Assembly: GCA_947626175.1 (NCBI GenBank) | Contig: CANQRE010000015.1 | Location: 1 to 17,912, forward strand | Direction: 5' to 3' | DNA from: an uncultured Clostridia bacterium | Lineage (GTDB): Bacteria; Bacillota; Clostridia; Christensenellales; UBA1242 | Length of the DNA stretch: 17,912 nt | In this document: positions 6,253-13,725 of the stretch, in pieces | How positions within the stretch are numbered: position 1 is the stretch's first letter | Layout of the letters: each line of letters starts with the position of its first letter | Notes under the pieces: model-generated | Told to the model about the DNA's origin: nothing | Databases searched by the model: none | What the model saw: only the letters and a program-made list of their open reading frames with translations | Position numbers and translations under genes: made by a program

Positions 6253-6559
6253 TTCTGACCTCCAACTTAACATATTTTTTTTCATTGGCACAAATGGCTT
6301 CAAGGGTTTTTTGAAGTGATGTCAAAACAAGATCGGTTTGTTTGGTTGGCTTTGAAAGCATCAAACTCAAAAAGCCGTCTTTCATTTTTACATCTGCCTT
6401 TTCCATTGCAACCTCTGTGATTGCCAAAACTGCCATTTGGGAAGAAGCAGAAATTGCGCTGCAAAGAATATCTTTTCCATATTCTGCCTTGCCGGTGTGA
6501 CCTGAAATCACAAATCCAACATTTCTTCCGTTTTTTTGAATAAAACAAATTTTTGTCAT
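6242..6559 (-). CDS. prp: Ribosomal-processing cysteine protease Prp
   Basis: Prp (YsxB family) removes the N-terminal extension of L27 before assembly. The 105-aa protein has the expected GHTGKAEYGKDILCSAIS stretch with catalytic His21 and Cys33, followed by the SQMAVLAITEV helix. It lies between rplU and rpmA, the standard position in Firmicutes, one base after the rplU stop, with a modest AAAGG site before ATG 6559. The L27 encoded next to it carries the matching cleavable extension, which supports the call. Confidence 0.95.
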   Translation of the reverse strand: MTKICFIQKNGRNVGFVISGHTGKAEYGKDILCSAISASSQMAVLAITEVAMEKADVKMKDGFLSLMLSKPTKQTDLVLTSLQKTLEAICANEKKYVKLEVRNDI

Positions 6560-6560
6560 A

Positions 6561-6866
6561 TTAACCTTTTATGGACAAAATTTTGAGTTCTGTGAATGGT
6601 TGTCTGTGCCCTTGCTTTTTGCGTTCATTTTTCTTTGCTTTGTATTTGAACACAACAATTTTGTCAGCCTTTCCTTGGCTCAAAACTTGGGCTTCACATT
6701 TTGCTGCCTTAAGATTTGAACTTGTGCGAACACCGTTTTCATCAGAAATCATCATAACGTCAAGATTAACTTTTTCACCAACTTGCTTGTCAAGTTTTTC
6801 AACTTTGATGGTGTCGCCTTCTTTAACGGTATATTGTTTTCCGCCCGTTGCAACAACTGCAATCAT
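6561..6866 (-). CDS. rplU: 50S ribosomal protein L21
   Basis: L21 is a large-subunit protein that binds 23S rRNA. The 101-aa product begins MIAVVATGGKQYTVKEGD, the typical L21 N-terminus, and ends with the conserved YKAKKNERKKQGHRQPFTELKI region. ATG 6866 has GAGGAGGT about six bases upstream. A longer open frame reaches 6968 but would translate the promoter and leader. It is the first gene of rplU-prp-rpmA and is driven by the strong promoter at 6949-6978. Confidence 0.97.
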   Translation of the reverse strand: MIAVVATGGKQYTVKEGDTIKVEKLDKQVGEKVNLDVMMISDENGVRTSSNLKAAKCEAQVLSQGKADKIVVFKYKAKKNERKKQGHRQPFTELKILSIKG

Positions 6867-6944
6867 ATTTTTACCTCCTCTAACCAAACTCGCTAAACAA
6901 TGGCGGGCAAAGCCACTTTGAAAGCCACTTTTATGCGGATACTT
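6867..6944 (-). promoter_or_regulatory. rplU leader, possible L21 autoregulatory element
   Basis: About 76 untranslated bases precede rplU. They hold two tandem 12-base units, AAAGTGGCTTTC (6931-6920) and AAAGTGGCTTTG (6919-6908), and a possible stem AGTGGC/GCCATT across TTTGCCC. An L21 leader is known upstream of rplU in Firmicutes; position and size fit, but I could not verify the match to its consensus. Confidence 0.5.
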
Positions 6945-6948
6945 TGAC

Positions 6949-6978
6949 ATTATAGCAAATTTGCTCATTTGTTGTCAA
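6949..6978 (-). promoter_or_regulatory. Strong sigma-70 type promoter for rplU-prp-rpmA
   Basis: TTGACA (6978-6973) and TATAAT (6954-6949) are both perfect consensus, separated by 18 bases, with an extended -10 TG at 6957-6956. Transcription should start near 6942. Confidence 0.88.
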
Positions 6979-6991
6979 GCACAAAACAACA

Positions 6992-7022
6992 AAAAAAGGC
7001 ACTTTGCTTAAGTGCCTTTTTT
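6992..7022 (-). terminator. Intrinsic terminator of the large surface-protein gene
   Basis: AAAAAAGGCACTT (6992-7004) and AAGTGCCTTTTTT (7010-7022) form a 13-bp perfect stem with a 5-base loop. In the minus-strand transcript it starts right after the stop codon and ends in a T-run. It is symmetrical enough to stop plus-strand transcripts too. Confidence 0.88.
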
Positions 7023-7023
7023 A

Positions 7024-10000
7024 TTAAGCCTTTTTATCGGTTTTTGTTTTTGTTTTTGATGCCTTTTTGTTGTCAGGAGTTTTGCCTTTGGCTTTGCGGT
7101 CACGCCTAATTTTGCTGATCACAAAGTAAGCAATCACACCGGCAAGAACAAGCACTGCAACAACAATAAGCACGATTCCAACAATTTTGTAAACTTCGGT
7201 TCCGTCTTCAGATTCTGTTGAAACTTCAAATTCCTTGGTTGCCTTTCCAACCCAGCCAACGCGGTCCTTTGCGCTTACTTCAACTCTGTAAGTTCCAGCG
7301 GCTGAAAGACGATATTTGTAAAGTCCTTCTGCTGCAGAATCACCTTCTTCCTCAGTTTCAAAGATGTTTGGCAAAATTTCATTTGTTTGAGTGTTGCGAA
7401 CAACGACTTCCATTGATTCGATCAATTGTTCAGGTGTTGCAATGTTGTCCTCAAAATTGATGGAATCAATGTCAATCACAAGGATTTCGCCAAGTTCGTA
7501 ATTTGTTTTGAACGCATCCTGTTTGAATGTGATTGTTGGGGTTATGCAGTCGCCAACAGCAATTGAATATGATTTTGAAGAGTTGCATCTGTTGTAATGG
7601 TCATAAACATAATATGTTATTGTGTAATTTCCATCACTTTCCAAAGTGTATTCTTTTCCACTTCCAATTTCTTCAAGGGAGAACTGATCGGAAGTAACGT
7701 TTGTTCCGCCAGAGTAATCAACTCTCACAAAGCTTTTTGCTGTGTCAATTTGTGAGCCATCATCGCCACGAGAATTGTCAGTTGCTTCAACATTGTAAAT
7801 TGTGATTTTGTCATTTTTCTTTGCAACTGCTGGATAGTTGTAATCTGAAACAATCACAGGTGCTGTGGTGTCCACAGTTTTAAGTGTGATCACATTGCTT
7901 GAGATGAAGAATGTTTTAAAGTCGTCACCTTTAAGAGCTTGCTCGGTTTTTGGACTTACTGATGATTCATCAACTTGGTTGTTGCCAAAATCAAATTTAA
8001 CATTGTTCCCTGAGGTGTATGAGCTAACAACAAGGCTTGCTTTTGCTCCGCCTCTTGTTTCAAGGCTGATGTTGTCGCCAAGATACAAATAGAACTTTCC
8101 AGTTACTTTTGATCCTTCATGATAATAAAGGTTAAATGTTTTGTCAAATTTAAATTGCGAAGAAAGGTCATAAATTTCATATGAGTCTTTTGCCGCATCA
8201 TAAAGACCAAATTTGATTGTGCCTTCTGTTTGAGCTTGGCTGTCACTTGAAGTGTTCTTTGCTGGATCCTTGTAAATGAGCAAGTTGTTGTCCTTGCCTT
8301 GATAAACAATGTTGTCGGTTGGCTGAGTTTCTTTTAACTCAACAACTGCTCTTGGGTTTGATTTTTCATCATAAACAGTTGTGAATTTTGATTTGTTATA
8401 AACGCTCACATTGACATTGTATTGGAACTTGAATGTGCCTTCCTGCAAAGCAACAAATGTGTTTTCTTCCTTAAGGTTTTCTTGATATCTTGCAGTTGGT
8501 TGTTGAGCAAAAACAATGTCATAATTTGATCTAAGCACAGAATTTGAATTGTCTTGTTGAACACCAAAAATTCCATAATTGCTGTCATCTATGTTGTAAT
8601 CAACTGATGGAACGCCAAGTTCAACAACGTCACCGCATTCAGTATCCTTCAAGTTTGGAAGTTCAGTAACAGTTGGATTTGAAACAATTGGAGTTGATGC
8701 AACTTCATATTCATAGAAAGCTGTCACTTGGTTGTCACCAGCATCGGTGAACACAACCTTAACTTCATAGTGTCCTGGATATCCGGCAATGATTGTTCCA
8801 GCATCCAAAGTATACAAATTGTTTGCAAAGTTTTTGTCAAGAACTTGTGTTCCGGTCACAGTGACAACGTCTTCAGCTGTTCTGTTCCCTTCAGCATCAA
8901 ATTGCACACGCCTTGCATAAACATCAGCATTGATATAATCGATATTGTCATCATAAACTTTGATGATTGGAAGCTTGATTGAAGATCTTTGTTTGATTGC
9001 TTCGTCATATTTTGTCACATCTTCGCTGAATATTGCAAGAGGTTTTGTGTCCTGAAGGTCAACGATTGCAATTTCCTTTTTCCACTCTTCTGAAGTGTTG
9101 CCATAGTCGTCAGTTGCCTGAACTTTGATCACAACTTTCACAGGTTGGCCAAATTCGTCTGGTTTTGTGAGCTTGTCAAGGTCAGAAAGTGAAATTTCAT
9201 ATTTGTCACTAAGTGTCACAGGATCGGTTTGTTTTTTGTTTGCATCAACAAAATAATATTGTGTCAAAACGTCCATTCTTTCGTCAGTGTCGTCAGTTGC
9301 AGTTGGCTGGTCAAACACAACAACTGAGCCTGTGCGATATGAGCTTTTCAAAGATGTTGGGAAAACAATGTTTGGTTTCACGGTGTCATTTAGCTCACCT
9401 GAAACAATTGAAATTGCAAAAGATGTTGATGTGTTTGTGTTGCCCTGCTTGTCCTTTGCATTGTAATAAACATTGTAAGTTATGCCGCTTGATGATCCGC
9501 CAAGCATTTTGCCGCCGGCTTTTCTGACATCAATTTGGGCATATCCGTCTGCAACTGTTTTGCTTTTTTCATCGGCGTTGTCAGGGTCTGCAACAATCAA
9601 AAACTTGTTGTTCTTAAGCCAAGTCATAACAGCTTCTTTGTTTTGTATGTCAACCTCGGCTTGTTCAAGTTTTTGTTTCAAGTAGAAATTGTTGTTGCTT
9701 GCTAAAAGTGTGTCAAAGTTAAAATCAAATATAACGTTGTAGTCAGCATAATTTTTGTTTGCATCGTCATAGCTGTCAACGATGATTTCCTTTGAAGATG
9801 AACGAATGATTCTTTGACGCTTTATGCCATCCTTAACATTGTCGTTTGCGCCAACGGCATAAACGATGATGTTGCCTTCACTTGATTTTGATTTGAAAGC
9901 TGTTTCTGCGTGAGTTGGCTCGTCAACAAGGCCTTTTTCAAAGCTTGAATCAACATAGTTGTTCACATCAGAAGCGTCATACATAAATGCAACAGGATTT

Positions 10001-11337
10001 TGCGTGTCACGAACGTTGTTGATGTAGCGAACAAGTTCTGCCTTGTTGCCATAAAAATCTTCAGCCTGATAAACTATTTTGTAATAGCCATCATCCCAAG
10101 GAGTGAACTCGCCGTCAACGATTGCATCCGCTCTTGTTTCATCAAAACCAGTTGAGGTTTCTCTGAAAGCTTGAATTGTGTATGAAATTGGCACATCAAC
10201 ATTTGCGTGATTTGTTTTTTCAGATGTAACGCCTGAAATTGTTGGAAGAGTTGTTGCCACATTTCTTATTGCAGATGTTGGAGCAGTTGAGTCAAGTCTA
10301 AGTGAAAGGCCATAATCGGTGTAATATGGATTGCTTGAGCCGGCAACTTCAAATGTTTTTGTGATTGAAGTCACAAATTGGCTGTCTTTGTTGTTGCCAA
10401 CATTGCCAACATAATAAGCAAATTTGATTGTGTAGTTCCCTTCTTTTGCAAAGGTTTCCAATTTTGGATCAAAGTATTTTGAATCAATCACATATTTGCC
10501 ATCAATTTTTTCAACAGCAATTGGCTCTGATTTTCCGCCAGTTGCAGTTATGCGCACATATCCGCCATCAACGCCTTTGTCATCGTTCAATACAATTTTA
10601 TCAGCAATATCAACTGGATTTTCATTTTCATCAAAAAGCTCGAAAGATGGAATTTCAACATTGCGAAGTTTTTCTTGCCCATCAACAGTTTGTTTTGCCA
10701 TGCTTATGTCATACACGCTTGGCAAAATTGGCTTTGTGTTTTCCTTAAATTCAAAGTAAGCATTTGTGATTGAACTTGTGACAAGATATTCAGTTGAAAA
10801 AGTTCTTGTTTTTGTTTCTTCGCCCTGCGAATAAGTGATGGTGATGGAATAGTTCACAGCATATTCGCCGGCATAAGTTGCTTCAAATGTTCCCCAAACT
10901 GCTGTTGTTGGAGAAGACTGATATGCGCTCAAAATGTCCGCGTCACTGTTTTTCTTCAGCTTGCCATCTTCCACTTTCAAAGTTTCGCCTGTTGGCTTGT
11001 AAGTTACTGAAACAGATGAAGTGATTGCGCTTACTGTGCCATCGCCATACTTTAGCGATGCAAGATAAGTGCTATAACTACTAGTCTCAGAAAGACCAAT
11101 TGGAACTTTTGCATCCGAGCCAAAATAAGCAACCCTTATGTTGTAAGATTCGCCCTTTGAAACAGTTCGGTCAGGATTGATGATTTCAATTGTTTCGGAT
11201 CCAACACCGTTTGACAAATAATCAGCGTTTGAAACGATGACATTTGTTGGAAACATTGTCACAGCCAAAACACCTGCAAATGCAAGAACTCCCCCTTTGT
11301 ATAAATAAGCCTTTTTGATTGTTGCGTTTTTGATCAT
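7024..11337 (-). CDS. Large membrane-anchored surface protein with repeated Ig-like modules
   Basis: This 1437-aa protein has an N-terminal signal peptide (KKAYLYKGG then a hydrophobic core, likely cleavage near SNA at 36-38), a long extracellular part, one membrane helix (about 1384-1408, VGIVLIVVAVLVLAGVIAYFVI) and a Lys-rich cytoplasmic tail of about 30 residues. No LPxTG motif is present. At least seven stretches look like the last strand of bacterial Ig/cadherin-like domains, pattern G-x-Y-x-(I/V)-x-(Y/V)-x-(A/Y)-x-D-x-x-(G)N: near 156, 299, 417, 620, 734, 855, 1237 and 1348. Domain starts carry DxxxP motifs (DSTAP 349, DTQNP 444, DTVKP 651, DTKP 763, DTTAP 1156). Only three cysteines occur. 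It is a single-gene unit with its own promoter and terminator; RBS AAAGGGG lies 5 bases before ATG 11337. Adhesion or cell-envelope binding is a guess; no ligand or enzyme motif was seen. Confidence 0.85.
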   Translation of the reverse strand: MIKNATIKKAYLYKGGVLAFAGVLAVTMFPTNVIVSNADYLSNGVGSETIEIINPDRTVSKGESYNIRVAYFGSDAKVPIGLSETSSYSTYLASLKYGDGTVSAITSSVSVTYKPTGETLKVEDGKLKKNSDADILSAYQSSPTTAVWGTFEATYAGEYAVNYSITITYSQGEETKTRTFSTEYLVTSSITNAYFEFKENTKPILPSVYDISMAKQTVDGQEKLRNVEIPSFELFDENENPVDIADKIVLNDDKGVDGGYVRITATGGKSEPIAVEKIDGKYVIDSKYFDPKLETFAKEGNYTIKFAYYVGNVGNNKDSQFVTSITKTFEVAGSSNPYYTDYGLSLRLDSTAPTSAIRNVATTLPTISGVTSEKTNHANVDVPISYTIQAFRETSTGFDETRADAIVDGEFTPWDDGYYKIVYQAEDFYGNKAELVRYINNVRDTQNPVAFMYDASDVNNYVDSSFEKGLVDEPTHAETAFKSKSSEGNIIVYAVGANDNVKDGIKRQRIIRSSSKEIIVDSYDDANKNYADYNVIFDFNFDTLLASNNNFYLKQKLEQAEVDIQNKEAVMTWLKNNKFLIVADPDNADEKSKTVADGYAQIDVRKAGGKMLGGSSSGITYNVYYNAKDKQGNTNTSTSFAISIVSGELNDTVKPNIVFPTSLKSSYRTGSVVVFDQPTATDDTDERMDVLTQYYFVDANKKQTDPVTLSDKYEISLSDLDKLTKPDEFGQPVKVVIKVQATDDYGNTSEEWKKEIAIVDLQDTKPLAIFSEDVTKYDEAIKQRSSIKLPIIKVYDDNIDYINADVYARRVQFDAEGNRTAEDVVTVTGTQVLDKNFANNLYTLDAGTIIAGYPGHYEVKVVFTDAGDNQVTAFYEYEVASTPIVSNPTVTELPNLKDTECGDVVELGVPSVDYNIDDSNYGIFGVQQDNSNSVLRSNYDIVFAQQPTARYQENLKEENTFVALQEGTFKFQYNVNVSVYNKSKFTTVYDEKSNPRAVVELKETQPTDNIVYQGKDNNLLIYKDPAKNTSSDSQAQTEGTIKFGLYDAAKDSYEIYDLSSQFKFDKTFNLYYHEGSKVTGKFYLYLGDNISLETRGGAKASLVVSSYTSGNNVKFDFGNNQVDESSVSPKTEQALKGDDFKTFFISSNVITLKTVDTTAPVIVSDYNYPAVAKKNDKITIYNVEATDNSRGDDGSQIDTAKSFVRVDYSGGTNVTSDQFSLEEIGSGKEYTLESDGNYTITYYVYDHYNRCNSSKSYSIAVGDCITPTITFKQDAFKTNYELGEILVIDIDSINFEDNIATPEQLIESMEVVVRNTQTNEILPNIFETEEEGDSAAEGLYKYRLSAAGTYRVEVSAKDRVGWVGKATKEFEVSTESEDGTEVYKIVGIVLIVVAVLVLAGVIAYFVISKIRRDRKAKGKTPDNKKASKTKTKTDKKA

Positions 11338-11375
11338 AATAACCCCTTTGTAGTCAGTTAATATAGTAACAACCT

Positions 11376-11404
11376 ATTCTAATATAAATAAGCGTGTTTG
11401 TCAA
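11376..11404 (-). promoter_or_regulatory. Sigma-70 type promoter for the large surface protein
   Basis: TTGACA (11404-11399) and TAGAAT (11381-11376) are separated by 17 bases on the minus strand, giving a leader of roughly 30 bases before ATG 11337. Confidence 0.8.
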
Positions 11405-11434
11405 TCAATTTGCCACCATAATGCTTAAAATATT

Positions 11435-11464
11435 TTGCGGAAGAATGAGAAATCTATGTAAAAT
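11435..11464 (+). promoter_or_regulatory. Possible promoter for the Cys-rich small protein gene
   Basis: TTGCGG (11435-11440) and TAAAAT (11459-11464) are spaced by 18 bases on the plus strand. The -35 box is weak and overlaps the palindrome AAAATATTTT (11427-11436). A leader of about 100 bases would result. Another site nearer the gene cannot be excluded. Confidence 0.35.
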
Positions 11465-11569
11465 TTTTAAAGCGAAGAAAGTCGAATTTTGTAACAATTT
11501 TTTTTGGATGTTAATAGTATGATAATGTGTAAGCACACAGCACAAAAGATGTTTACTAGGAGGTACATA

Positions 11570-11758
11570 ATGAACTTTTTTGGAGGTTTCGGCTCAAACA
11601 ACTGCGGTTGTGACAGCTGCTCAATTTTGATTTTGCTCATCCTTTTGCAATGCTTAGGTGGTGGCAATGGCAACTGTGGAATTGACATATGCACACTTTT
11701 GCTTATTTTGCTTCTCACTGGAAATGGATGTGGCACAGGTTGCATGAACAAATGCTAA
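11570..11758 (+). CDS. Small Cys/Gly-rich hydrophobic protein with internal duplication
   Basis: The 62-aa protein contains nine cysteines (12, 14, 17, 28, 36, 41, 54, 58, 62). It consists of two similar units: NCGCDSCSILILLILLQC then GGGNG, and NCGIDICTLLLILLLTGNG then CGTGC. Each has a Cys/Gly/Asn turn followed by a run of 9-10 Leu/Ile residues, too short to cross a membrane alone. AGGAGGT lies five bases before ATG 11570, so the longer frame from 11504 is not used. Small proteins of this composition recur in Clostridia; some are automatically labelled chorion-class high-cysteine proteins, without known function. It has its own terminator and lies divergent to the surface-protein gene. A spore-coat, envelope or metal-binding part is possible, but nothing here settles it. 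Confidence 0.8.
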   Translation: MNFFGGFGSNNCGCDSCSILILLILLQCLGGGNGNCGIDICTLLLILLLTGNGCGTGCMNKC

Positions 11759-11765
11759 AAAGCAC

Positions 11766-11802
11766 AAAAAACCCAAAAAAAACAATATTTTTGGGTTTTT
11801 TT
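11766..11802 (+). terminator. Intrinsic terminator of the Cys-rich small gene
   Basis: AAAAAACCCAAAAA (11766-11779) and TTTTTGGGTTTTTT (11788-11801) form a 14-bp perfect stem with an 8-base loop and end in T residues, eight bases after the stop. Confidence 0.85.
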
Positions 11803-11803
11803 C

Positions 11804-11832
11804 TTTACTTTTTTTGCATGTTAAGTTAAAAT
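11804..11832 (+). promoter_or_regulatory. Sigma-70 type promoter for the PH-domain gene
   Basis: TTTACT (11804-11809) and TAAAAT (11827-11832) are spaced by 17 bases. The -35 box begins directly after the T-run of the preceding terminator. The gene starts 22 bases after the -10 box. Confidence 0.65.
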
Positions 11833-11854
11833 AGGACATAAAGGAGCAAGCCCT

Positions 11855-12256
11855 ATGAGCGAAACTAACAGCAAAATAAGAAGAAAATATGGCATGGACG
11901 CAGAACTCTTGTGGAGAGACAGAAAAAGATATTTTGGTCTTCCTTGGTCTTTTACAAGATATTCTTTAATAAAAAATGGCGACAAATGGCTCAAAGTTTT
12001 CAGCGACATAGGATTGTTTTACAGCATTGTTGAGGAAGTGAACGTGTATAGAATTCGTGACATTTCCTTAAGCCAAACCCTTTTTGACAAAATTTTTCGC
12101 ACAGGAACAGTGACATTGTATTCAAATGATGAAAGGCAACCTGAATTCAAACTTAGGCATGTTGCAAATCCATACAAAATTCGAGAAATGTTTTCAAATC
12201 TTATTGAACAAGAAAGAACGGCTCGGGGAATCAGAGTTTCCGAATTTCAATATTAA
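11855..12256 (+). CDS. Bacterial PH-domain protein (bPH2/YdbS-like, soluble)
   Basis: The 133-aa protein shows the pattern of short clostridial PH-domain proteins: LPWSFTRYSL (29-38), a central strand pair ending in VYRIRDISLSQTLFDKIFRTGTVTLYSND (64-92), and a final helix NPYKIREMFSNLIEQE (105-120). The phrase YRI-DISL-x-x-(T/S)L...GTVTLYS is the best-known part of the bPH2 family. There is no membrane segment or signal peptide, so it is probably cytoplasmic. AAAGGAG lies eight bases before ATG 11855. It sits alone between two terminators with its own promoter. Function is unknown for this subfamily. Confidence 0.8.
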   Translation: MSETNSKIRRKYGMDAELLWRDRKRYFGLPWSFTRYSLIKNGDKWLKVFSDIGLFYSIVEEVNVYRIRDISLSQTLFDKIFRTGTVTLYSNDERQPEFKLRHVANPYKIREMFSNLIEQERTARGIRVSEFQY

Positions 12257-12261
12257 AAAAC

Positions 12262-12289
12262 AAAAGCTGCACTTTGGTGCAGCTTTTTT
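12262..12289 (+). terminator. Bidirectional terminator between the PH-domain gene and rluD
   Basis: AAAAGCTGCAC (12262-12272) and GTGCAGCTTTT (12277-12287) form an 11-bp stem with a TTTG loop. T-runs follow on both strands, so it can end the plus-strand gene and the convergent minus-strand sepF-lspA-rluD transcript, which stops at 12300. Confidence 0.88.
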
Positions 12290-12299
12290 ATCCCCTTTT

Positions 12300-13208
12300 T
12301 CAAGATATCAGTTCTTTTTGCTTTTTTAAATAATTTTCAAAATAATCAGGAAGAGGCAGCGAAAAACTCATAACTTTTTGCGTGCGAGGATGCACAAACT
12401 CCAAACTGTAAGAATGAAGCAGCTGTCCTTGCAACGATTTTTCAGCTTTCCCATAAAGCTTATCGCCAACAACTGGATGATGAATAAAAGCACTGTGAAC
12501 TCTGATTTGATGAGTTCGCCCAGTGACAAGTGAAAACTCAACAAGTGTGCAATTTTGATATCTGTGAACAACTTTAAAAAATGAAATTGCTTTTTTGCCG
12601 TCATTTGAAACAGCATATTTAAGCCTGTTTTTTTTGTCGCGAGCAAGATATGTTTCAATTTTGCCTTCATTTTCCCAAACAACGCCGTCCAAAAGTGCCA
12701 AATATTTGCGTTTGACACTTTTTTCACTTATATCTTTTGCAAGTTGTTTGTGGGCAAAATCATTTTTTGCAACAAGCATAAGCCCTGACGTGTCCTTGTC
12801 AAGCCTGTGAACAATACCTGGGCGCAGCGCTCCATTTATGCCGCTTAAATCCTTCACTCGCTCCAAAAGACCATTGACAAGCGTTCCCGATTTTGTTGTT
12901 GAACAAGGATGCACAACAAGGCCTTGCGGCTTGTTGATCACAAGCAAGTCTTCATCTTCATACACAATTTCAAAATTCACATGTTCCGCTTGGACTGTGA
13001 TTGGCTTTGGCTCGGCAAAATCACACTCAATCAAATCACCTTCGCAAACCTTGGCTCCTGTTTTGACAACCTTGCCATTTAACAAAATTTGGCCTTTTTC
13101 AATCATATTTTGCAAAAAAGAGCGTGAAAATTCGTTAAAAATTGAATTTACAAACTTGTCAAGCCTTTCTCCCGCACAATTTTTTTCAACTTTAATTTTT
13201 TTCTTCAC
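12300..13208 (-). CDS. rluD: RluD-family 23S rRNA pseudouridine synthase
   Basis: An N-terminal S4 RNA-binding domain (AGERLDKFVNSIFNEFSRSFLQNMIEKGQILLNGK) precedes the RluA/RluD catalytic domain with HRLDKDTSGLMLVAKND, where Asp137 (numbering from the GTG start) is the catalytic residue. VTGRTHQIRVH is the second family motif. The protein is about 302 aa, the usual size. The start is uncertain: the longest frame begins at a TTG (13244) without a ribosome binding site; I chose GTG 13208, which gives about ten residues before AGERLD, as in relatives, with AAGGG upstream. It overlaps the end of lspA by 17 bases. Adjacency to lspA is the standard Firmicutes arrangement (YlyB-type). The exact uridine modified is not known from sequence. 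Confidence 0.92.
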   Translation of the reverse strand: MKKKIKVEKNCAGERLDKFVNSIFNEFSRSFLQNMIEKGQILLNGKVVKTGAKVCEGDLIECDFAEPKPITVQAEHVNFEIVYEDEDLLVINKPQGLVVHPCSTTKSGTLVNGLLERVKDLSGINGALRPGIVHRLDKDTSGLMLVAKNDFAHKQLAKDISEKSVKRKYLALLDGVVWENEGKIETYLARDKKNRLKYAVSNDGKKAISFFKVVHRYQNCTLVEFSLVTGRTHQIRVHSAFIHHPVVGDKLYGKAEKSLQGQLLHSYSLEFVHPRTQKVMSFSLPLPDYFENYLKKQKELIS

Positions 13209-13725
13209 CCTTTTCTTGTCCCTTTTTGCGATGACTTTTGACAAGCATCATCACAATATATATTGCAAACAAAACAACCCCTATTGTCAAACAAATGTCC
13301 GCCACATTGAAAACAGGAAAATCTTTCCAAAATTCGAAATGCAAAAAGTCACGCACGTATCCAAACACAAGTCTGTCCACCAAATTGCCCACACAGCCTG
13401 TCAGCACAAGTCCAACAGCAATGTGAAACAGCGGATTTTTTGTGCGCTCAGCAATCAACAGCCATCCCAGTCCCAAGACAAAAACAAAAGCAAGGATGAT
13501 CAAAAAAATTTTTGCTCCGCTAAACGCACCCCAAGCTGCGCCCTCGTTGTGGATAATCACAAAATTGATAAATCCCGGAATAAAACTTGCTTCGCTGCCT
13601 GGAGCAAGCGAAGAGTCAAGCAAATGCTTGCTCACAAGATCAAGTGTGAGCATAACTGCAAAAATTGGCAAAGTGACGCACAAAACAAGCAAAAAATGTT
13701 TTGAAATTTTTATTTTTTTATTCAA
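13192..13725 (-). CDS. lspA: Lipoprotein signal peptidase (signal peptidase II)
   Basis: LspA cleaves the signal peptide of diacylglyceryl-modified prolipoproteins in the inner membrane. The 177-aa protein has four hydrophobic segments (about 10-30, 71-93, 100-116 and 138-163) and the two catalytic aspartates in GNLVDR (D117) and FNVADI (D143), plus the HNEGAAWG motif at 59-66. The longest frame (from 13770) would run far into sepF. TTG 13725, with AAGGAG six bases upstream inside the end of sepF, is the better start and makes an 8-base overlap. The C-terminus is a short Lys/Glu tail. It is the middle gene of sepF-lspA-rluD. Confidence 0.95.
   Translation of the reverse strand: MNKKIKISKHFLLVLCVTLPIFAVMLTLDLVSKHLLDSSLAPGSEASFIPGFINFVIIHNEGAAWGAFSGAKIFLIILAFVFVLGLGWLLIAERTKNPLFHIAVGLVLTGCVGNLVDRLVFGYVRDFLHFEFWKDFPVFNVADICLTIGVVLFAIYIVMMLVKSHRKKGQEKGEEKN

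Noticed and set aside
6908..6931. Tandem units as the beginning of a CRISPR or satellite array
   Set aside because: Only two 12-base copies without spacers, inside a ribosomal leader.
6867..6968. N-terminal extension of L21 (about 34 residues)
   Set aside because: The extension would be encoded by the promoter -10 region and leader; an excellent ribosome site precedes the normal start at 6866.
11427..11436. Palindrome AAAATATTTT between the divergent surface-protein and Cys-rich genes as an operator
   Set aside because: A 10-base A/T palindrome is expected by chance in such AT-rich sequence; nothing further supports it.
11504..11569. A 22-residue N-terminal extension of the Cys-rich protein
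   Set aside because: It lacks a ribosome site and would include the SD region AGGAGGT used by the internal ATG at 11570.
12838..13704. A 288-codon open frame on the plus strand opposite rluD and lspA
   Set aside because: It spans two well-supported genes on the other strand, crosses their boundary, and its product is low-complexity Ser/Lys/Gln-rich.
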